Shown here piece after piece: positions 1-7,715 of a DNA stretch of 49,805 nt (position 1 is the stretch's first letter; every line of letters starts with the position of its first letter). Made by a program: the position numbers and the translations under genes. The notes beneath the pieces were generated by a model. That model searched no databases. It saw only the letters and a list, made by a program, of their open reading frames with translations, and had not been told where the DNA came from. This DNA comes from Aliirhizobium wenxiniae (GTDB lineage: Bacteria > Pseudomonadota > Alphaproteobacteria > Rhizobiales > Rhizobiaceae), in NCBI RefSeq assembly GCF_014201355.1, contig NZ_JACHEG010000006.1, positions 1 to 49,805 of the forward strand, written 5' to 3'.

Positions 1-335
1 ACCGTATCTCGATTGCGGTAGCGGGCTTTGCCCAGAACGATCTCGACATCACCTTCCAATCCAATCTGCTGACCGTCACCGGCAAGAAGCAGGAAGCCCC
101 GGCAGAAGGCTACCTGCACCGTGGCATCGCCGGGCGCCCGTTCGAGCACCGCTTCGAACTCGCCGATCATGTGCGGGTGACAGGAGCCGGTCTTCAGAAC
201 GGCCTGCTTTCCATCGATCTTGTTCGGGAACTCCCAGAGGCGCTGAAGCCACGCAAGATCAACATCGGCACGCCGAAAAGCGTGAGCGAGAAGAAAAACA
301 ATCCGGTTCAGATCGAAGCTGCACGAGCAGCGTAA
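1..335 (+). CDS. Small heat shock protein Hsp20 (3' part, cut by window edge)
   Basis: This is the C-terminal two thirds of an alpha-crystallin (Hsp20/IbpA-type) ATP-independent holdase that binds unfolding proteins in the cytoplasm. The frame is open from base 3 to a TAA at 333-335. It shows the class A rhizobial signature: AVAGF near the window start, then EGYLHRGIAGR, FELADHVRV and a NGLLSI strand. Much of it aligns with the complete Hsp20 at 30153-30623, so the two are paralogues. The C-terminal tail after KPRKI differs. The start and any 5' thermometer lie outside the window. A strong hairpin follows, and then a DUF982 gene, an order repeated at the second copy. Confidence 0.93.
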   Translation, partial: RISIAVAGFAQNDLDITFQSNLLTVTGKKQEAPAEGYLHRGIAGRPFEHRFELADHVRVTGAGLQNGLLSIDLVRELPEALKPRKINIGTPKSVSEKKNNPVQIEAARAA

Positions 336-346
336 CTTGTCGTTCC

Positions 347-370
347 GGGGCGCTGACGCGTCGGCGCCCC
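347..370 (+). terminator. GC-rich hairpin after the first hsp20
   Basis: GGGGCGC (347-353) pairs with GCGCCCC (364-370), and inner GAC/GTC pairs extend the stem. It begins 11 bases after the Hsp20 stop codon. There is no clean T run (TCCATTT follows), so it may be a weak terminator or an RNA-stabilising stem rather than a strong intrinsic terminator. Confidence 0.55.
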
Positions 371-408
371 TCCATTTCAACAATCGGGCTTGGAACGGAG
401 AGACAATC

Positions 409-708
409 ATGAAACCCGATACGTTCAACACCCCCGTGACTATCTTAACCGGCCTCGGCATTCCGACGCCGGTCAGGTCGGTATCACAGGCTTATCGGGT
501 GCTGATGGACTGGCCAGCGCCCGGTCGAGACCGGGCTCATTCTATCGCCACGAATGCCTGTCTCGCAGCACTGAACGGCCATATAGAAGTGGAGACCGCG
601 CGCGGCTTGTTTGCCGCGTTTGCCGAACGGCAGGATATACTTGTGCCCGACTTGGATATGCTATTGGCGATCCGCGGCAGGTCCAGCAGCGACCCTCATA
701 TCAGCTAA
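409..708 (+). CDS. DUF982 domain protein
   Basis: This is a 99-residue protein of the DUF982 family, a small domain largely confined to Rhizobiales and of unknown function. The family pattern is visible: an N-terminal PVTI strand, then a VSQAYRVLMDWP helix ending in the WP pair, the helix containing ACLAALNG, and a final ETARGLFAAFAE helix. The ATG at 409 is chosen because GGAGAG lies about 8 bases upstream; the longer frame upstream of it runs through the hsp20 hairpin. It directly follows an hsp20 gene, as does the DUF982 gene at 30722, so a stress-linked role is inferred from context only. Confidence 0.85.
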   Translation: MKPDTFNTPVTILTGLGIPTPVRSVSQAYRVLMDWPAPGRDRAHSIATNACLAALNGHIEVETARGLFAAFAERQDILVPDLDMLLAIRGRSSSDPHIS

Positions 709-803
709 CAGGTTAAATCGCGATGCTAGCGACGGATATCCAAGATATGGTCAGTGTATTGTGAGCTTGACCTTGATGGATCGGAAAGCCTGGGAGAAAT
801 GCG

Positions 804-1055
804 TTGATTGAGCATGACAATGAATGGAGCAGAAAGAGCGCCGAGGAGCATATCGCCGATCTCCTCGACGCGGCAAAGAGCGGGACCGTTCAGACGATCG
901 TCGATTTTGACGGTAATTTCGAAATCAGGTTCACCGCACCACTCGTCAAGCCGGTAGCTCTTGAGCTCAACCCACCAGCTGAGGCGCAAGCGGAACCGGA
1001 GCGGTCAGACGAACCGCAGATCCCGACAGATCCGGCTTTCCCTCCCAGCGACTGA
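804..1055 (+). CDS. Small acidic hypothetical protein, Phd-antitoxin-like N-terminus
   Basis: This 83-residue frame starts with TTG at 804, preceded by a GGGAGAA ribosome binding site. Residues 10-45 hold SAEEHIADLLDAAKSG followed by alternating hydrophobic strands (TIVDFDGNFEIRF). The layout weakly resembles the N-terminal fold of Phd/YefM antitoxins. The last 30 residues are proline- and glutamate-rich and probably disordered. No toxin gene lies next to it, so the antitoxin reading is only a suggestion. The good ribosome binding site and coherent composition support a real gene. Confidence 0.5.
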   Translation: MIEHDNEWSRKSAEEHIADLLDAAKSGTVQTIVDFDGNFEIRFTAPLVKPVALELNPPAEAQAEPERSDEPQIPTDPAFPPSD

Positions 1056-1169
1056 ACGAAGCTGCTGGTTCCTCGAGGCGCGGGCTATCTTTGCCGCCGC
1101 CTTAGGCGCCCAGCTTCTCGCCCGGATCCGTTCGACCATACCGCACTTGGATTGGTCGGAGTTCATTTC

Positions 1170-1289
1170 TTGAATGCGACTGGCGCAAACCACCGTCCAC
1201 AGATTGTCGATCAATATCGAGCCACATTATTTGATGATGCCGCACGGGTATTTGACAATTTAAAGCGAGCGCTGGAGGCGGTTCCATAA
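1170..1289 (+). CDS. Possible 39-residue protein, TTG start
   Basis: A short frame starts with TTG, has CGGAG 8 bases upstream and ends at TAA 1287-1289. The C-terminal half reads as one amphipathic helix (DQYRATLFDDAARVFDNLKR). The frame stays open further upstream without an ATG, so it may instead be the tail of a decayed gene. I do not recognise a family. The rest of the stretch 1056-1412 holds no convincing gene. Confidence 0.25.
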   Translation: MNATGANHRPQIVDQYRATLFDDAARVFDNLKRALEAVP

Positions 1290-1412
1290 GGACTGCATTT
1301 AGATAGCTCTCAAATAGTACATATCACAACATCGCGTCATATGGACGTTTGATGGCTTCGTCCTAATTGTACAGCGACTAGAAATCGGTCCTCAAATTGG
1401 CGACATCGAGCT

Positions 1413-1658
1413 ATGAAAGTTGGCATACGGATAGACGCGGGCACTACGCCGCATCTTGCGAAAATACGACCAGACACCATGGTTGATATTGCTCATAGAT
1501 CAGTTTCCGAAGCTGAAGTCATTTCCGCCCATCGCGAAGGAGCCGACGCTGCCCTTAGCGGGGCCCACGCTTTCAGCTGTCCCTATCTCAACGACTTGGA
1601 GAATGCTGCGAAGTACGCAGCTTGGATGGAAGGCTTCGAAGAGGGTAAAGGCAGATAA
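1413..1658 (+). CDS. RMF/CrpP-like small protein
   Basis: This is an 81-residue protein whose second half (about 40-81) follows the ribosome modulation factor pattern: REGADAALSG, then the CPY tripeptide, then W-x-x-G-F-x-x-G (WMEGFEEGKG). RMF binds 70S ribosomes and drives dimerisation in stationary phase; alphaproteobacteria carry several short relatives, some named CrpP. The first 35 residues are an extra N-terminal extension. An in-frame ATG at 1479 would give 59 residues, closer to family length. The ribosome binding site at 1413 is not obvious, so the start is uncertain. Family assignment is by pattern only. Confidence 0.55.
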   Translation: MKVGIRIDAGTTPHLAKIRPDTMVDIAHRSVSEAEVISAHREGADAALSGAHAFSCPYLNDLENAAKYAAWMEGFEEGKGR

Positions 1659-1794
1659 CGGATCTTTCAGCCTGCAGGATGATGCCAGTTGAGCTGAGAT
1701 CAGAAGGTGTCTGCCTTCCCGTATAACCGATAAAATGATCGTAATCTGTTACGTGTTGAACCGGAAATTCCGATGAGTCATTTTTGTAGAGGGT

Positions 1795-3248
1795 ATGGTC
1801 TTGGACAGCGTGAATGAGCCCGCAACCGTAGCCTCGGTCTCTCAGCTGCTGGAAACGCTGGACTGGGCCTCGGGTCACTTGGGTCCGAAATCCGAGTGGC
1901 CATCCTGTCTCCATGCCGCGATTAATATCGCGCTGCCATCGCAGGCGCAGATCGTCATGTTTTGGGGGCCGGATTTTGTTGCGTTCTACAATGACGCATA
2001 CACGCCGACGATAGGCAACAAACATCCGCACGCGTTCGGCAGACCGGCCCGCGAATCCTGGAGTGAACTTTGGGACGACCTCGAGCCACTCCTGAAGCGC
2101 GTCCTCGATACAGGCGAGACGGTCGCCTGGGCGAGAGCTTCGAAATCGAGAAGCGATACGTTCGCGGCGACAACAGTCTCGTATGGGTTTCGAACTCGGT
2201 GTCGGCAATCCGGGACGGCCATGCAAATATCGCACAGGCGGTCGCTATATCCGTAGATATCGGCGAGCGACGGCACGCCCAGGAGATCGAGCGGCATCTC
2301 GCTTCGATGATCGCATCTTCCAACGATGCCATTCTTGGGATTGATCTCGGCATGACGATCACGAGCTGGAACGCCGCCGCCGAGAAGCTGTACGGTTACT
2401 CGGAGCGCGAGGCCGTCGGGCAGACGGTGTTGATGCTTGTCCCGGATGACAGGAAAGAAGAAGAACCGACAATTCTCAGACAGATCAAGGCCGGACAACT
2501 CGTAAAGCCGTACGAAACCCGGCGCCTGCGCAAGGATGGGCGGCTCGTTGAAGTCCTTCTCAGCGTCTCGCCGATCCGCGACGCCAATGGACGTGTCATC
2601 GGCGCCTCGAAGACGACGCATGACATCGGCAGCCGCAAAGAGGCAGAGCGCCTAAAATCCATCCTGGTCAACGAACTCCACCACCGCGTCAAAAACATCC
2701 TTGCCACCGTGATAGCGATCGCGAGACAGACGATTGGCCGCGACAAGGCAATCAAGGAGGATGTCGTAGCCTTTGAAAACAGGCTGCTATCGCTCAGTAA
2801 GGCGCAGGATCTGCTCGTTCACGGAGAGGGGCAGCAGGCGGACTTGGGTGCAGTTGTGAAGCAGGCCACCTCGCCGTACCCCTGCGAAGTCTTTCAGATA
2901 GACGGAACGAGCGTATCCATCCCGCCGAAAGCAGCGGTGTTGCTTTCGCTTGCTCTCCATGAACTGGCGACGAATGCAGCCAAATACGGTGCGCTTTCGA
3001 CCCCCGAAGGCCGGGTGTCGATCTCGTGGCAAGATGAGACGCGTGCGTGTGGCCCGCTGCGGATCATTTGGAGAGAGCATGGAGGACCGGAGGTAACGAC
3101 GCCCCAGCGCAAAGGCTTCGGTTCGACGCTGATCGATAGGCTCCTGTCGTCAGAATTGAGAGGACAGACCAAAGTTTCCTACGAAAAGAGCGGCGTGATC
3201 TGCATCATCGAGGCAGATCTTTCAAAGATTTCCGAGAGCTCGATCTAA
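1795..3248 (+). pseudogene. PAS-PAS HWE sensor histidine kinase, internal deletion with frameshift
   Basis: Two frames belong to one kinase. The first (1795 to about 2125) is an N-terminal PAS-like module of the type LDWASGHLGP...WGPDFVAFYNDAY...VLDTGET. The second takes over near 2127 with FEIEKRYVRGDNSLVW, the end of a different PAS domain. A third PAS module follows, then the HWE H-box HHRVKNILATV, the N-box HELATNAAKYGALS and the WRE motif. Normally the rest of the first PAS and the start of the second separate these parts, so several hundred bases seem lost and the frame changes at the joint. The 3' part could still be translated from an internal start such as the ATG at 2070, giving a truncated but catalytically complete kinase. 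Confidence 0.75.
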
Positions 3249-3257
3249 GTCATACGA

Positions 3258-3288
3258 GGACCGGGAGGGAGAATTACTCTACCGGTCC
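3258..3288. terminator. Bidirectional hairpin between convergent kinase genes
   Basis: GGACCGG (3258-3264) and CCGGTCC (3282-3288) form a perfect 7-pair stem around a 17-base loop. It sits between the 3' ends of the converging kinase genes, overlapping the last codons of the minus-strand one. No T run is visible on either side. Confidence 0.45.
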
Positions 3289-4442
3289 ATTACCGCCAAC
3301 GGGATGTCGAGGGTCGCCACCAAGCCGTCGCGTAGGAAGCGTCTCTCGATCTTTCCCATCAGCTGCGCTTCGACAGTCCTGGCAACCATCCTAGTCCCGA
3401 ACCCTTTCCTGGACGGCGTTTCAGGCACGGAAGGTCCGCCGACCTCCTGCCAGAGCATCCGGAACATGTCCCCTTCACAACTGCATTGCAGATCAATGTG
3501 GCCGTCGACAGCAGACAGAGCACCGTATTTTGCCGAATTCGTCGCCAGTTCGTGTATGACCAGGGACAATGCCGCAGCTGTCTTCTCACCCACAGCCAGT
3601 GACGGACAGGAACACTTCACCTGCCGAGCATCCCGCTTGAACGGTGCAAGCAGCGCATCGATAAGTCCCGGCAGGCCGCTCATAGACCCACCGCTATCTG
3701 ATCTGACGTTGACGATGAAGTCATTAGCCTTACTGAGCGCCATTATCCGTCCGTTGACGCTTTGCACGTAACCGTCGAGATCGGTTTCGGTCTTTGCCGA
3801 TACGATAAGAAGGCTCGAGATCACCGAGAATATGTTTTTGATCCGATGAGCAAGCTCGCCCTGAATGAGCGATCGCTGTTGGTCAAACCGCGCGAGTTCC
3901 CCTACCCGCTCCCGCAGGGCGATCTGTTCCTCAACGAGCGTGCCGAAGTCGGCGAGTATAGCCTGCTCCCGTTCCGTCCACTGACGCGGGCGGGAATTGA
4001 TCGCGCATAGAGATCCCAAGACATGGCCATCGCCAGTCAACAAGGGAATACCAAGATAAGCGCGGACCTTGAGATCAGGAATTGCAAGATTGTCGCAGAC
4101 GAGAGGATCAAGTGTCGCGTCATCAATGACGAGGGGCGCGGCCCTTGAGACGACGTGCTGACAAAACGAGTGCGTCAGCGGAGTTTCGCGCTCCGTCTTC
4201 CATGGCTCAGGAAGGCCGAAGGTACTCTTGAAAAACTGCCGTTTGCTGTCGACGAGAGAGACAAGCGAGACGGGCACCGACAGAGTGGTTGCAACCAGTC
4301 GTGTCAATCGGTCAAAGCGCTCCTCTGGACCGCTGTCCATCAGGTCGGTTTGGTAAAGAGCGTTTACCCGATCACTGGCGACATCACCCGGCGCTGGTGC
4401 TTCAATTGTCGGGGATGACGAAAAGTCTGGTGAGTGGGTCAA
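3279..4442 (-). CDS. GAF-domain HWE sensor histidine kinase
   Basis: This 387-residue soluble kinase has no membrane segments. Residues about 25-170 form a GAF domain of the type found before HWE kinases (TLSVPVSLVSLVD, THSFCQHVV, YLGIPLLTGDGHVLGSLCAI). The HWE catalytic part follows, with H-box ELAHRIKNIFSVISSL, N-box HELATNSAKYGALS, the WQE motif and a GFGTRM glycine box. The start is TTG at 4442, supported by AAGGA six bases upstream. It lies about 190 bases downstream of the LOV kinase and receiver genes on the same strand and may be the last gene of that operon. Its signal is unknown. Confidence 0.9.
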   Translation of the reverse strand: MTHSPDFSSSPTIEAPAPGDVASDRVNALYQTDLMDSGPEERFDRLTRLVATTLSVPVSLVSLVDSKRQFFKSTFGLPEPWKTERETPLTHSFCQHVVSRAAPLVIDDATLDPLVCDNLAIPDLKVRAYLGIPLLTGDGHVLGSLCAINSRPRQWTEREQAILADFGTLVEEQIALRERVGELARFDQQRSLIQGELAHRIKNIFSVISSLLIVSAKTETDLDGYVQSVNGRIMALSKANDFIVNVRSDSGGSMSGLPGLIDALLAPFKRDARQVKCSCPSLAVGEKTAAALSLVIHELATNSAKYGALSAVDGHIDLQCSCEGDMFRMLWQEVGGPSVPETPSRKGFGTRMVARTVEAQLMGKIERRFLRDGLVATLDIPLAVMDR

Positions 4443-4632
4443 GTATGTTCCTTGGACAGTGCACGAAATTCACACGAGCTGTTACGGTCAGTTGCCCACG
4501 ATAAGCAGGTTACTATACATCAGAACCTAGCGAAGCAAGCGAAGGCGCCGAGGGAGTAACCGGACGACAGAGGACGGTCCTGTCGGACAACCATGGCTTT
4601 CGATCGGTCCAGCATAAAATGGCTGACATGCA

Positions 4633-5085
4633 TCATTTATCCCACGTGGCTGCAAATGCCGGCGAGGCAGTAAAACTATTAGGCTGCTGGACCGTTGGCG
4701 GCGGGTCGCAAACACCCTCCTGAATGTATTTCATCGCCGAGAGAAAACCGCTGCGCGACAGCGGCTTCGGCATGACGCCGTGGGCGCCAGCAAAGTCGTC
4801 TGGAATTATTTTCGGATTCGCGGTGACGAAGACGATAATCGTGCGCGGCCAGCGCTTCTGAATCAGCTGCGACACATCTAGGCCACTCGTATCCAGCGCG
4901 AGCTGGATATCGACAAACGCCAGATGCGGCTGCAGGTCATCGTTCAATTCCTCAGCATCGTAGAGCGAAGTCGCTTCCGCTACGACCGAATGACCCGCGT
5001 CCTCCACCATCATTTCCAGATCCATTGCGATCAGAGGCTCGTCCTCAACGATCAGAATGTTCAGGGGCGGCTTAGGTCTCTGCAT
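4633..5085 (-). CDS. Single-domain response regulator (receiver)
   Basis: This 150-residue CheY-like receiver has no output domain. The acidic pocket VEDEP, the phospho-acceptor aspartate in AFVDIQ, the conserved Thr in FVTAN and the lysine in MPKPLS are all present. The last 30 residues are a non-conserved tail. Its start overlaps the end of the LOV kinase gene by 14 bases, so the two are co-translated, and it is the probable phosphoryl acceptor of that kinase. Rhizobial HWE/HisKA_2 kinases are often paired with such output-less receivers in branched phosphorelays. Confidence 0.92.
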   Translation of the reverse strand: MQRPKPPLNILIVEDEPLIAMDLEMMVEDAGHSVVAEATSLYDAEELNDDLQPHLAFVDIQLALDTSGLDVSQLIQKRWPRTIIVFVTANPKIIPDDFAGAHGVMPKPLSRSGFLSAMKYIQEGVCDPPPTVQQPNSFTASPAFAATWDK

Positions 5086-6175
5086 GGTTACTGCTCACTG
5101 GAATTCGGATTGTCGCGCTTGTACCATCTAGCGTTCGATCCCATGCTACATCTGCTTCAAGCTGCGCCGCCAACCTTGCAATCAGTTTTGCGCTAATCGC
5201 GGGCATTTCGTGGTGCGGTGTCTTACTCAGCAGCCGAGTGCCGATCGTGACGCTTATGGTTTTCCCGTCTGAGTGGCAGTCGAGTTTCACGGCGGCGAGC
5301 GGAAGGTAGGTCTCGAACAGGTTTAAAAGTACCTCGTTTATAAGAAGCCCGGCAGATGTGGCTTTTTCCGAAGGCAGCACGGTCCGTTGGACACTTGAAT
5401 CCAACGTGAGCGAATTATAAGCACTGGCGTTGACTGCATCCTGGATCAGGTTGACAACGAATGACGAGAGCTCGAAATATCTGACGTCGTCCGCTTGGTA
5501 TAACCGGCGGTGAATGGCAGCCATTGCATCGACGCGCTCCATGGTCGACCTGAGGGCACGCCTGACGACGGGCTCTTCGGCTCCACGGATCTGCATGCGT
5601 AACAAAGAACCGATCACAGAGAGGTTGTTTTTAACCCGGTGGTCGACCTCGTGCAGCAGCAACGACTGCGCCTCCAGCAATGCCTCGAGGTCAGCCGTCC
5701 GTAGCCTGACCTCATGATCAACCTGCTCTTTTTGACCGGCTATCCTACGCTGGCTTTCCACGCGCTCGGTGACGTCCAGCTGTGAAGCGAAGAAGAATTG
5801 CACTGCACCGTCTTCTCCCCGCACTGGGCTGAGGTACAGGGCGTTCCAGAATGTGCTGCCGTCTTTTCGGTAGTTGAGGAGATCGATTGCTATATCGTCT
5901 CCGGCCTCAACCGCCTTGCGCACCTTCGCCACCGCAACAGGGTCAGTGTTATCGCCTTGTAGAAAGCGACAGTTTTTCCCGATGCATTCCTCACGGCTAT
6001 AGCCTGTCAGCAGCTGGAAAGCCTCGTTTACAAAGACGATGGGGTTGTCGGGTTGTGCGGGATCGGTGATCGCCATCGGCATGCGCGTTGACCTCACAGC
6101 CGCAGCGAAAGGATCTCCCCGACCCCTTTCGGCATGCAGCAGGTCGGTCAGATGCCAATTATCTCGTTGGTCCAT
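5072..6175 (-). CDS. LOV-domain blue-light sensor histidine kinase (HisKA_2 type), divergent ATPase domain
   Basis: This protein of about 367 residues starts with a LOV domain (about 22-140). It holds the flavin-adduct motif GKNCRFLQ with the photoactive cysteine near residue 69, plus NPIVFVNEAF and YRKDGSTFWN. A linker helix leads to the H-box LLHEVDHRVKNNL (His near 180). The C-terminal ATPase part is poor: the N-box is INEVLLNLF, and the usual D-x-G and G-x-G boxes are replaced by TIGTRLLSK. ATP binding may be impaired. ATG 6175 was preferred over a TTG 96 bases upstream because LOV kinases of this type begin shortly before DPFAAAV. It is translationally coupled to the receiver gene. Blue-light activation is known for the family; its target here is unknown. 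Confidence 0.9.
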   Translation of the reverse strand: MDQRDNWHLTDLLHAERGRGDPFAAAVRSTRMPMAITDPAQPDNPIVFVNEAFQLLTGYSREECIGKNCRFLQGDNTDPVAVAKVRKAVEAGDDIAIDLLNYRKDGSTFWNALYLSPVRGEDGAVQFFFASQLDVTERVESQRRIAGQKEQVDHEVRLRTADLEALLEAQSLLLHEVDHRVKNNLSVIGSLLRMQIRGAEEPVVRRALRSTMERVDAMAAIHRRLYQADDVRYFELSSFVVNLIQDAVNASAYNSLTLDSSVQRTVLPSEKATSAGLLINEVLLNLFETYLPLAAVKLDCHSDGKTISVTIGTRLLSKTPHHEMPAISAKLIARLAAQLEADVAWDRTLDGTSATIRIPVSSNHAET

Positions 6176-6511
6176 GATTACCGCTGGTTTTGTGACTACA
6201 TTCAATGGCCAGGAACGCTTTTTGTTCCACAGGGCCAGCCAATGTTCCCTCGGGACAGGCCGGTTCTGCAACTAACCGGCAGTGAGAGAAAAACAACGCC
6301 GGCAGCTTTTCACCAGTCTTTATTCAATATGAGAGACTGGCGAGGTCTCGGGTTATCGATGACCTCGAGTTTTTATAAAACTACTGAGATATTTCTGCCT
6401 GTCGGCGGTTCATATCGGTTCACGAGCTTTGCGACACCATGCCAGCACAGTATCGCTCTTGGGCCGCTGGACGAGATTTTGCCCGCACGCCGATCGTTGT
6501 GAACCCTACCG

Positions 6512-6901
6512 CTATCGCTTCACCGCGACGCATTTCACCTCAGCGAGCAAGCCAGGATGCGCGAGTTCGGACACGCCAATGCGGGTCCACGCGTAAGTTC
6601 CTTTTGGAACGATTTCGTTCTTCGCCGTCCGGAAGACATCCATGTGCTTCGACATCTCCACATGATAGCTGGTCATCTCGACAATGTCGTCGAAGTTGCA
6701 GTTCGCGGCCGCAAGGACAATGCGGAGGTTCTCCCACATGGCCTTGAACTGCTCGCGCGGGTCCTGGATCACCTGCAAGTCCCTCGTACGACCGACTTGC
6801 CCTACGACGTAGATTGTTGCGCCGACCTTAACTGCCGGGGCATATCCAGCGCGGTCGACGATTTCGCGCATTTCCTCCGGAATAATGACTTCGCGATCCA
6901 T
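6512..6901 (-). CDS. RidA family protein (YjgF/YER057c/UK114)
   Basis: This is a 129-residue RidA-superfamily protein. Such proteins are trimers that hydrolyse reactive enamine/imine intermediates or act on related small molecules. Visible features are VGQVGRTRDL, the DPREQFKAMWENLRIVL helix, the strand DIVEMTSYHVEM and a C-terminal LLAEVKCVAV. The canonical substrate-binding Arg of RidA (in a CRAR-like motif) is not evident; the matching segment reads RIGVSELA, so this is probably a divergent Rid subgroup. AGGAAAAGG precedes the ATG. It is divergent from the TetR gene, and a palindromic operator lies between them, so it is probably repressed by that regulator. Confidence 0.88.
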   Translation of the reverse strand: MDREVIIPEEMREIVDRAGYAPAVKVGATIYVVGQVGRTRDLQVIQDPREQFKAMWENLRIVLAAANCNFDDIVEMTSYHVEMSKHMDVFRTAKNEIVPKGTYAWTRIGVSELAHPGLLAEVKCVAVKR

Positions 6902-7005
6902 AATTCTGCACCTTTTCCTGAAAGAGAGAAGCGGCCCAATTCGGGAAGGCCGTCGCCACGACTTCACGGCCATCTCCCTAGCGTCAGGAAATATCACTTG
7001 CAATG

Positions 7006-7021
7006 GGAACCGAATGGTTCC
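7006..7021. promoter_or_regulatory. Palindromic operator 1 (GGAACC-N4-GGTTCC), ridA/tetR intergenic
   Basis: A perfect inverted repeat GGAACC-GAAT-GGTTCC lies 11 bases before the TetR start and about 105 bases before the divergent RidA start. The same arms with the same 4-base spacer recur at 7654-7669 before the exporter gene. The pair is best explained as TetR binding sites. Confidence 0.75.
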
Positions 7022-7032
7022 ATATTGTCGTC

Positions 7033-7644
7033 ATGGTAAAAAGCACTCTGACATCCCCGTCCGTCGGCCGTCCTCGTGAATTTGAGCTTGATGATGCCGT
7101 TCGCAAGGCGATGGGTGTATTCTGGGACCGCGGGTATCACGACGCATCTTTGCCTGAACTGCTCGAAGGCATGGAGTTATCGAGAGGCAGCTTTTACAAG
7201 GCTTTCGTGGACAAGCGGGGTGTCTATCTTCGTGCGCTTGATGTCTACATCGATGATGCCATTCGCAAAACGGGGGAAATCCTGCATTCCAACTCATCGC
7301 CGAAAGCCGCGATCAGAGAAGCCTTCTCGCGGCAGGCCGAAGAGTCCTCTGGCAAGGAGGGGCTGCGCGGATGCTTTGTCGTGTTGTCGGCCGTCGAAAT
7401 GCTTCCCGCGGACGACGAGGTTTCCGCTCGAATTGCGCGCCTGTTTCGGCGACTGCAGGACCTATACGCGGCAGCGATCATACGAGCCCAAGCGTTGGGT
7501 GAGATTGATCCTGGTCTGGATGAGCGAACACTGGCAAGGTTTCTCGTGTGTCAGATCCAAGGTATGAGAGTGCTGGGGAAGGCAGGAGCCGCTCGCGACG
7601 CCACCAAGGCGATGGTCGACTTCGCGCTGAAACCGCTCGACTGA
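7033..7644 (+). CDS. TetR family transcriptional regulator
   Basis: This 203-residue repressor carries an N-terminal helix-turn-helix (about 8-60): GRPREFELDDAVRKAM, GYHDASLPELLEGM and the family hallmark SRGSFYKAFVDKRGVYLRAL. The C-terminal ligand-binding domain includes GCFVVLSAVEM, as in the TetR subgroup with a TetR_C_11-like region. ATG 7033 is chosen because the upstream ATG at 7003 overlaps the operator and adds no domain residues. It is divergent from ridA and followed by an MFS exporter, with matching operators before both. The simplest model is autorepression plus control of detoxification genes, relieved by the exported compound. Confidence 0.92.
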   Translation: MVKSTLTSPSVGRPREFELDDAVRKAMGVFWDRGYHDASLPELLEGMELSRGSFYKAFVDKRGVYLRALDVYIDDAIRKTGEILHSNSSPKAAIREAFSRQAEESSGKEGLRGCFVVLSAVEMLPADDEVSARIARLFRRLQDLYAAAIIRAQALGEIDPGLDERTLARFLVCQIQGMRVLGKAGAARDATKAMVDFALKPLD

Positions 7645-7649
7645 GTTCA

Positions 7650-7673
7650 ATTAGGAACCAATAGGTTCCAAAT
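7650..7673. promoter_or_regulatory. Palindromic operator 2, upstream of MFS exporter
   Basis: GGAACC-AATA-GGTTCC (7654-7669) matches operator 1 exactly in its arms. The symmetry extends outward (ATT at 7650-7652 against AAT at 7671-7673, with one mismatch inside). It starts just after the TetR stop and ends 43 bases before the exporter start. Confidence 0.75.
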
Positions 7674-7715
7674 AGGCGCATTTTGAAACACGCGTGAGCG
7701 GGTTCGCTTCTCGAG

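Noticed and set aside
804..1055. Complete Phd-Doc type toxin-antitoxin system
   Set aside because: The N-terminus is only weakly Phd-like and neither neighbouring frame resembles a Doc, ParE or PIN toxin.
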